64,000 bases of DNA, from the NCBI GenBank assembly GCA_022316685.1, contig JAKJHU010000005.1, forward strand, positions 10,332,707 through 10,396,706, written 5' to 3'. Positions within the stretch are counted from its first letter, which is position 1. The number at the start of each line of letters is the position of its first letter. The stretch comes from Progne subis subis. Taxonomy: Eukaryota; Chordata; Aves; Passeriformes; Hirundinidae. The position numbers were made by a program, and so were the translations under genes. The notes under the pieces are model-generated. The model was not told the origin of the DNA. It did not search any database and worked only from the letters and a program-made list of their open reading frames with translations. Positions 55,691 to 64,000 of the stretch are shown here, one piece after another.

Positions 55691-57555
55691 CTGTGCAGCC
55701 TCTCCTTTGCATGCATTTTGCTCTGTGGGTTGGATCAGAGAGCTGGGAAGTGTGATCTGCTGAGCCCTTAGCAGGGACCACACAGTGAAGGAGTGTCTTA
55801 CCTCATGTGTGTGCTGGGGGTGAGGTGTGCCTCTGCAGCCCAGAAGGTCTCTGCTGGAAGGAGATTTAGCAACAGAGAGCACCTGACTCTTGCATTAGGC
55901 CACATGAACATTTTACACCTGGGGAAATGTTCACTGCAGTACTGGTGGCCAGCATATTGCAGTGTGAGTGAGGCAGCCTAGGTTGGTTTGTTGAGTTGTC
56001 CATTTTTCTTGAGAGACTCTACTGCTGATTATTTCTAAGTTCAGAGTTCATGTCATCCCCAGATGGACTTTTCTTTTCAGGTTGGCTAACACGGTGGAGG
56101 CGTGCCATGGGTCATACCCAGGACTGCTGCACATAGATCAGGCGCCACAAATGATTTGGATCTGCATATGCCATGATGATCCACAACTCTGCTCAGGAAC
56201 TGTATCTTGAAGGGTACACTGGAAAAGAGGCACATCTTTTTCTTATTTCCAGCCCTGACTGGCAAGAGCTGCTTGCAAAAGCAGCCAGTCCCATGCCCCA
56301 TGGTCTGGAGGAAAACTGGCATCAGGCAGCATGGGATGAGGCAGAATTTGCCCCTTGAGGCCAAAGAGCACCAGAGGAGTTGCTGATGGATCCTGAGCAG
56401 TGAGACAGCAGAAACACGTTCCTTCTGGAAACACTGCTACAAGTACATTGCATAAGGCTTGCTGAGCTCTCCCTCCAGGTCTCCATGAGGAGAAAATATC
56501 AGTGTTTTATGCAGGAGCTGCTTAGCTGGGGACTGGGGTAGGAGCAGTGTCAAGGGTCTGTGCTGGGAGCTCTGCTCTTGGGAAAGCAGCCAGAGATGCT
56601 GGAGGAAATGAATCACCAGTGGCAGCTCTGGGACTGCAGACTAAATGAGTTTAATGCAGTGTGCAAACAGAACAAGGCTGCTCCCTGCACAGGGTTTGGT
56701 AACGAGCCCACAATAATCTGTCCTTTTTCAGGTAGCTGTTGAGTATTTCATTTGGTTTTGTACAGTGTGCTCTACATGTAATTGGGGTTTGAGTCTGTGT
56801 ATTTGATTTCAGAAGTTAAGCAGTAAAAAGAAGGGGGTGTGGGACTAGATTTCTACATGGGCAATGTTCCTGGACATACTTTCAAAGCACCCAGGAGCCT
56901 CAGCTCTTCTGAAAATTTTCCCAGTTTGCTGGGGGGGGGGGGGGTGTGGGGTGGGGGTTGTTTGTTTGTTTGTTTTTGTTTTGGTTGTTGTTTGTTTGGT
57001 TTTGTTTTATTTGTTCTTTGTTTGTTTGTTTGTTTTTCAGCCCATGTGGGATACAAACTTTTTGAAATGTTTGCTCCAGAGAACAAGTTCTGGTTTTCAG
57101 TGGTTTAATTTTGCCACATCCTTTTTCTTCATGGATATTTCAAGAAGATTTCTGTGACAACCACAACCAAAAAAACCCCAGAAATTCAGCATCCTGACAA
57201 TCTGCATGCTGAAGCTTCTGCTTCACTCTCACTAAGTGTGCTGGAGCTGTGGGGCACAATTTCTCCCACCTTCAGTTGAGTCACCTCATAATGGTGGTAG
57301 AAAGCTAAACCACCAAATTCTGGCAAGAAGGTGACAAGGGCTACTTACTGGGACATGCAAAAAAATGCCTGAATATAGGCAAGATAATGTATTTTTTTTT
57401 TTCCTCTCACCTCGCTCAAAGGACAGACTGAAACAGCTCTGCTGAACTTCTTGAAAGCTGAGGTGTGATGTGGAAACATTCGGCAGCTGCAGTTAAAAAG
57501 CCCTGAAACCCACGATTGTGGTGTGGACTGATCAGAGGACATGCGGACTTGTCAA
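55691..57555. other. Intergenic, no gene supported
   Basis: Only short frames. It contains the G/GT-rich low-complexity tract at 56931-57039. Confidence 0.55.
56931..57039. repeat. G-run and (TTTG)n low-complexity tract
   Basis: A run of about 14 G, then GGTGGGG units, then TTTG repeats. Confidence 0.92.
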
Positions 57556-57615
57556 GGCCATTGGATTAGATGGTCTCTAAAGGTCCCTTCCAATCCAGAC
57601 CACTTTGAGTCTATG
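57556..57615 (+). mobile_element. CR1-like 3' terminal fragment
   Basis: 'ttggattagatggtctctaa' and 'ggtcccttccaatccagacc', ending gagtctatg, match a CR1 3' terminus. The 5' limit is unclear. Confidence 0.65.
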
Positions 57616-57689
57616 CTCGTACTGTGGACTGCGTAGGGTGACCCTAAGTTTTGGTTCCTCACGTTAGAAGCGTGACCAGATTTTGCAAA

Positions 57690-57950
57690 AGTTCGACACC
57701 GTCGGGGTTCAGCAGAGGAGGGAAGTTCAGACGGGCGTCACTAGTGCAGGGTGTGCAATAGGTGACACCAGCAGTGTCCTTCGCCGCGTTTCTCCAGCCG
57801 GATTGCCGTGGGCTGTCCTGCCCTCTAGTGCCTGCACGCCCGCTGCCTTCGGCCTCTCTCCGCTCCCCCGGGTACACTCTGCTCGCTCACTCAATGGATG
57901 ATGCTGCGGCTCTGAGTAGGGAACAGGAACGGGAAACCCCCGTGGCCTCC
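57690..57950. promoter_or_regulatory. CpG-enriched segment with CTCF-like motif
   Basis: CpG density is raised against the flanks. The minus strand at 57833-57815 reads GGCACTAGAGGGCAGGACA, close to the CTCF core CCA(C/G)(T/C)AG(G/A)(G/T)GGC(A/G). No promoter element or exon is evident. Confidence 0.35.
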
Positions 57951-58615
57951 CCTGTGCCATGATGAATGCAGAGCCAGACTGGAGGAGAAGCCCTGTGGGA
58001 AAGTGAAAGGCTTCTTATCAAATCCACGGAGGTGGCAGACTTCTTATCAAACACACAGTCCAAACTGTTTCCTTCCAGCTGACACATCCAGGGCTGCAAT
58101 GCTCCTCAGTGCTCTGCAGCAAAACCCTGCAGCTGACAAATTCTGCAGCAGCCAGGAATGCTGTAGCACCCGTGCCTGGCGGTGCAGCCCCATGTGCAGA
58201 GAGGGGCTGTGTGCCAGACCCTGTGTGCTGGGGAGCAGCAGCCCCTCCAGAAGCCAAGACCCATATCCAATCACCTACCCTCATTTCTGTGTCTCCTCAG
58301 CTCTGGGGTGACGGATCACAAAATCAGTCTCTTTCTCTAAAGCATCTTGAGGGTCTGAATGACTTTTTGATTTCAGGCTTAGTGGTGGCAGCCCATAGGC
58401 TTACTGAAGAGGATGTCCCTGTCCCTCTCCATGTTCCTGTCCCCTGGGTTCATGCATCTCTGGCTCACAGTGTTCTGATTTATCTATGTGTCTCTGAGTA
58501 CTTTGTAACACTCTCAAGGAGCCTCTGACTGGTGAGGATGGGAATACACCCTTGCCAGTCACTCCATTCTGTCCAGGGCAGACCTTGCTGGTGGCTGCCC
58601 TGCAAAATGAACAGC

Positions 58616-59650
58616 ATAGGAAGAGGGCAGAGGCTGCAGTGCCTCAGCTGGCACAGTCACGGTGCTGTGGGACAGGCACTGACACAGAGCCTTCACATCT
58701 GCCGGGGGTGAAGTTGGGCACATGGAGACCACGCCTGTGTTTGGCTCTTTAGGAACAGGAGGTGTGGGGGCTGACTGGGACTGCTTTGAAAGCCCCACAG
58801 CACAACCACAGGTGTTGGGAAGCCCCCAGTGACATCTCCTGATGCCATCCCATCTATTCCAGGGCATGGGCTTCTGCAATGCTGCCTTTCAGTCAAGCCC
58901 TTGTAATTCGAGGTCTCATAATTAACCACACACTCAGCTGCAGATGGGGATTTCTGAAAGATACAGAGAGCACACACATGCCCCTTTCTGGAGGAAGTGA
59001 TGTCGCTCTAAGTTTAACTGAGACTTGCTCAAATTGAGAAGCAGAGGCCACTGCAGCATGGATTTTGTTCGTGTGCACGCAGGGTGGCTGACAAGCTGCC
59101 GAGACCAAACCTCGTTCTGCTCGTCGCTGCAGCCCCCTAAGTCACAGCTCCTGCCGACTTTGCATGTGGAGGGCAAGGGGCACCTGTGGGCATTGTCACC
59201 CCTGGGCCCTTAGGCAGTGAGGCCAAAGCTGTGGCTGATGGTGTTTTGTCTGTATTGGGGCAGATCCATTTGTCTGCAGCATCAGGCCTTATCCCCCATG
59301 GTGGACTCACCCTTGGAGCTTAAGGCAGGATTTTGGCAGAAACCACCCTGCTCTGTGCTGTCATTCCTACAAAGATAGCAGGCAGGGTCAGGACAGAATC
59401 TGCAATGTGTCCTGACTGACATGAGCTGTTTTCTGGGTGCAGGTGACAGTGTTGGTGGAATTCCTCATAAACAACTGCTTGGAAATATTTGAGGAGGACA
59501 TTGCCTTCCCTGCCTGTGCCTTGGCTGAGGAGTCACCAGAGCACACAGATAGCTCCACAGGTATGAGAATGGACTGGGGATGTTACTGACTGGGCCAAAT
59601 TATTGAATTTGATATGTGAATATATCTGTGGAAACACAGAGGGCTGCTGA
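58616..59650 (+). pseudogene. Inverted partial TAGAP duplicate (intron 6 to intron 8)
   Basis: Reading the plus strand, this corresponds to the minus-strand TAGAP segment from about 7752 down to about 6300. It contains intron 6 sequence, the exon 7 acceptor with the first 40 nt of exon 7 (59083-59122), a junction into intron 7, an intact exon 8 with both splice sites (59443-59560) and diverging intron 8 sequence. A deletion equivalent to about 7235-6877 removes most of exon 7 and its donor. No other TAGAP exon flanks it, so it cannot encode a GAP. Confidence 0.93.
59443..59560 (+). pseudogene. Copy of TAGAP exon 8
   Basis: It has the same length as exon 8 (118 nt), with the gggtgcag acceptor and ACAG/GTATGA donor kept. 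I count two differences from the functional exon, ATC to ATT (Ile) and GCG to GCC (Ala), both synonymous. Confidence 0.95.
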
Positions 59651-62600
59651 CAGTTCAATATGTTAATGAAGTGTTTTCTTGCAGGAATGCCTTCCAGAAG
59701 TTCAAAATTACAACACTCACAAACCAGAGTTAAATCCCAACAGTAAACATGTGATTAAAGCACATTTTGTTACAGATGTGCTGAGACTTCAAGGAACTTT
59801 CTGGCAGGCTTGAAAGAGAGGACCATTCTCCCAGCCTAACAGATCCAGAGGTCTTTATTTTGTCACTGCTTCTCAGGAGGAACAGGCTGTGAAAAGGACA
59901 CATTTTCAGTACAGCTGATATCCTATCTGTGTCCTTTTTCGCACTTGCCTTATCAAAGTTAACTGCTTCAAGAAGTGTTTGTTCTTCAAGGTGAGATGAA
60001 ACTTGAAAGTTTCGATGCTGGGTTCAGAAATCTGTGGTGTGAAACGTCCTCTCAAGAACGATTTTCAGAAGAGCAGAACACATTACAGAGAATGTGACAT
60101 TACTACATGCAGAAATGCCTCGTATGTGTTTGTAGTTAGGTTTTGAGTTTTGGGGTTTGTTTCATTTTACTGTTTATTTATTGGATAATGCTTACCTTAC
60201 TGAATTGTCAGGTTTAAAAATCACAGCAAAGTCCTGCACTTTTGCTTACTAGAACTGAATTCAGAAGAGCAACAAGTGAGGTTCACACAGGGAGTTGAGA
60301 AGGTGCCTTTCTGAAGAGATAACCCTCTCCATTTTTGACAAAGAGGAGTATATGTGGCCATGCAAATAGGAAAAGGAGAGGTGAATTCCCCAACCACTGT
60401 CAAAACAAGTCTCCTGTATGAACAAAGTTCTGTATGAACAAAGGAACAAAGGAACTTCTACTCAGAGACAGTATTGAAACAAAAAATAGTCTTCAGTTTA
60501 CACCATGAGATTAAGTGCAAATTAAGGAAGATGCGTCTCCATGTGCACTGGTTCTGCTGCTTTCAGCTAAGAACTACATCGCTGATAAATGCTGTCCCCT
60601 ATAAAATGTGTCCAGCCCAAGAAGGGGCTGGGAACACAGAAATAAGGTCCAGATAAGTGGTTGGCTTCTCCCTGGCAGTCCCCACAGGAAGCTGTGGGAG
60701 GGTGTGTGGTGTCTCAGTCCAGCCCACTCGTCACTTAGCCCCCAGCAGCACTCATGATTCTCTCTGCCTTAGCTGACACTGGGCCCCCACCCACATGTGC
60801 TGAATTGCTGCCGTGTTCATTGATTTGGAAGGGCTGTGAGGTATGGAACACCTACAAGGCTATATGTAGCTAACAGGAACAAAGAATACCTGTTTAACAA
60901 CTGCTTTTCAGGCACACTAAATATTTTGTCTTCCTTGGTTCCAGTGTTTCCCACCACCAAAAAATCCCACACTATATAGAGACCTGCTCAGTGTTTGCTC
61001 CTAGCATGCAGCACAGTCACCGTGCGGTTTTGTCGGAAAGAAATACATTTTGGGAAATACATCCTTGTCAAAAATACTTCATTTGGGATGAGCCATTTAA
61101 GCTCCTACACAACCAATAGATTTGAAATTACTTTGCTGTCTGTTACCACCAGATGTCACTGATAACACTAAGCAAAGCACCGTGATTAAAGCCTTCCCTC
61201 AAAGGCAGGCCTGCACACCCACATATTTATTGCCCACAGTCTGCACCATGGCCACGGGTGGTTGACATTGCAGACATTACTTTAGCATTTGTCATGCAGA
61301 GGTTATTCAGTGTAAAGCCCTTCCTGGCATCACTCCCGCTTATCACACATTTCGGATTGTGTAATATTTTTCTCCAGGATCTCTCCAGATTGGATAGACA
61401 AAGGCTTAGGAACTGGGCTTCCCTAAATGTTACCTGTGGGGGTGACCAGGAGATCAGTGTCAGGCTTACTGATGCAGCCTGGCAAGGTACCAAAACACAC
61501 ATTTTCCATAGTTTAAGGTAAAAATCAAACACCTGCAAACTGAAATGGTAATTTGGGGCTTGTACCAAAATGGTTCTAATGGGCAACAGAGGATTAGGAT
61601 GATATTCAGAGAGACAATCATGGAGATTGATGTGGCTGCTACTGAGGGTCAGCCAGCAGCCACCCTCTCCCCCCTTGCCCAGGGCAGAAGGAGCAGACAG
61701 ACCCAGCTAGGATGGGCCTGGTGGCTGACAGGGAGCTGAGAAATGACTGACAGGAAAGCTATAATCCCATCTGCCTCTTCAGCCCTGACAGAGTCTCTCT
61801 CACACAGGCACCTCAGCAGGCAATGGAGCAATGGCTACTGTTCCTAAAGGTCTTCAGAGTGTTGTCTGCCTCATGTGCTGACCTAGCAGGGTAAATCCCA
61901 GTCTGGGAGTGAAATATAAGGAATGACACCATTCAAGGATCTGATCCACACCCCATACCCTCAAAAGGGTCCACCAGACCTCACTGGACCACTTAGATGT
62001 GTGACCTCAAAGGCAGGCCCTGCCTTCCACCCATCCTGGGCTAGAACTGTTTAGTGATAATCAGGGTAGCACTTGCTTAGATGGAAAAGTTCCCTTGGAA
62101 GGTGTCACCCTCTCTGTGGGTGGCTGAAAATCAGAATTAGTGAGATGTAACCACCAACAAATCCACTTGGTGGTTTGAGGATCAACAGGTTTGAATGTGT
62201 TAAACTGAGTGCATATAGTCAGATGGTTTGAAGTCAAAATTAGCACAGCACACATTCTAAAGATGAAATGTTCCTCTGTAAACTCTGGGGTTTATGTCAC
62301 AGTAATTCACCATACTGTGCTATATTTTTCATTTATCATTAATGCCTAAAAATATCCTAATAGATGTCATCTTTCTGAATTCTCCATGCTCAATCCACCT
62401 GCTTGTTAGTCAGAGATCAATTGCTCTGTTTATTTTGGTGACACACAAGATGGGAGTCAAAGGCCGGCAGTGAAAATTTGGTTTAGGTGTTGAAGTCGAT
62501 GGGACCAGGACTTTACAACAGTTTTGTTTTCATGAGAATAGAGACTCTTATCATGACTTCATAGAAATCAGTCTTATTATGGCTTATTTTATCTAGTTTA

Positions 62601-64000
62601 AAATAAACAGAAAGGACATTAAGGTGCGACATGTGAGAACCATAAATATTTTAGCTTCTTTAGTGGAATATTAAATGTCAGTTTTAGGAATTACTCATTA
62701 CTGGATGTCCTCTTGTATCTTTACAAGAGACTTAGCATCACTAGGAGGACTGCTGTGGATATTTGCAAAAATATTCAAGCCATTGAATACTGACTTCAAT
62801 ATTTGTTTTATAAATTGTCCAAGGGGAAAGTGGTCAACTGGAAGGTTTTAATTTCTGCCATTTCTGCCTTGAGTTTTATTGGCTGAAAAATTCAGTTAAA
62901 GGGTGTTGAGTTGTATTTAAATTCTCTGTGATGTTATTTTTATTCTTAAATTGTTCTAAGAAAAAAAATAATTAATTATACCCATTGCAATAATTCGGTA
63001 ATACTGGTTTATGAAGGGTCAAGAAGACTCTGAAGAGAAATTCCAAAGTTTATACATCACTGCTAATCTTCACATAACATTAAAAGTGTTGTTCAGAAAG
63101 TCCCTGTTGTCACCTACCTGAAGTGATATGAACAACTCAGAAGTAGAGGAAAGAAAACACTTTTGGTAATATCTAGAAAGACAGGCTCATTACTTCATAT
63201 CACTTTTTTTTTTTTTTTTAAATAGAATGTGAAGAGTTTGTATGGATTTTTATGTTGTGGAGATTGTCAAGAGACTACAAGGTCAGCCTAAGGTGTTTTA
63301 GCTAATGTTGCTTCGGATTTCACCCCCCACCTGCTGTAGTATGGGTGGAGGGCACTTGTGGAAAGTTATGTGAAAACTTACATGTAGATATTTTTCCTGT
63401 AGCATCATTCATATGAGAGTGCCATTTTTACTTCACTAGAATTTACAAATACATCCAAGTATGTAAATAATACCTACACTTCAAAATCTGCACTTAAGGG
63501 AAAAAAAAAAAAAAAAAAAAAAGGGCGTGAAAATATTACTACACTGTAAAAATTACCTTGCAATAAATTTGCAGAATATGTTAGAATAGGAGAGCAAATT
63601 CTCTTAACCCTAAAATATGGTGCAATCTGTGTTCTTTTGTCAACAGCTAATGGTTGTGTCAGATAAAAAAACTCATAAATTTGTTTCCATACCCCCTAAA
63701 TGAAATATTTGTTTAATGATAACAGCACCAGGAATGCTTATTTGATGAAAAATATTTCTTCACACGGATAAGGTGTACCCAAGTTTAAAAGAAAAGTATT
63801 ATAATGGCCATTCCCAAGACACCTTTTGCAAGTGACTCTTGGTGAAAGGACACAGCTGCGCTCTGTAGTCACCCTGGCAGTCACATTCTTTCAGCTGAGT
63901 GGGAATTATTTAAGTTTGCTCTAACTTAAAGATAGCAGTAGCAACAGAATTTACTTAGGAGCCAGACAGGCTCCCAAGCCAATAAAATTGCACTGCACTG
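59651..64000. other. Intergenic, no gene supported
   Basis: AT-rich in the right half with only short frames. There is a T-run near 63207-63220 and an A-run at 63500-63522. Nothing else is recognisable. Confidence 0.6.
63500..63522. repeat. Poly-A run
   Basis: About 23 A in a row, with no recognisable retroposed body upstream. Confidence 0.95.

Noticed and set aside
58559..58977. Open frames identical to frames at 7391-7815
   Set aside because: They match because of the inverted TAGAP duplication and are intronic in the parent gene, so they are not a conserved protein.

Overview
This window is vertebrate nuclear DNA, almost certainly from a bird. It shows spliced exons, CR1 LINE 3' ends, avian-type endogenous retrovirus LTRs and a small, very GC-rich CpG island. 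There is no bacterial or viral gene organisation. A songbird is plausible from the LTR types, but the species cannot be fixed from the sequence. Only one protein-coding gene can be firmly recognised: TAGAP, the T-cell activation RhoGAP, on the minus strand from about 12.8 kb down to about 4.1 kb. Nine coding exons join in frame to a predicted 693-residue protein (human TAGAP is 731), with every splice site canonical and every exon phase consistent.

Layout. 1-4.1 kb: intergenic, with a CR1 fragment. 4.1-12.8 kb: TAGAP, including a predicted 3'UTR, nine coding exons, a CR1 in one intron, two predicted leader exons and a TATA/PU.1-type promoter. 12.9-42.8 kb: a long stretch with no supportable gene, holding simple repeats, a solo LTR (26.8-27.3 kb), two adjacent perfect hairpins (27.3 kb), a CR1 (31 kb) and a segment homologous to a TAGAP intron (35.7-36.0 kb). 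42.8-50.8 kb: a possible minus-strand transcript, built from a CpG-island first exon (50.4 kb) and one well-bordered candidate exon (42.8 kb), with a near-perfect palindromic hairpin at 44.0 kb. The CpG island contains a (GGGTCC)n tract of about 13 units. 53.1-55.7 kb: a degenerate endogenous retrovirus on the minus strand with LTR remnants, gag-like and protease/RT-start remnants. 57.7-57.95 kb: a CpG-enriched segment with a CTCF-like motif. 58.6-59.65 kb: an inverted, partly deleted duplicate of the TAGAP exon 7/exon 8 region. 59.65-64 kb: no supportable gene.

The most interesting features are the inverted TAGAP duplication (about 51 kb between arms, exon 8 copy with only two synonymous differences), the palindromic hairpin at 44.0 kb, the G-quadruplex-capable hexanucleotide tract in the CpG island, and the translation-start architecture of TAGAP (weak first start, a long overlapping upstream ORF, strong Kozak at Met18). 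I see no evidence for a previously undescribed multi-gene system. In mammals TAGAP lies between RSPH3 and FNDC1; neither is recognisable here.
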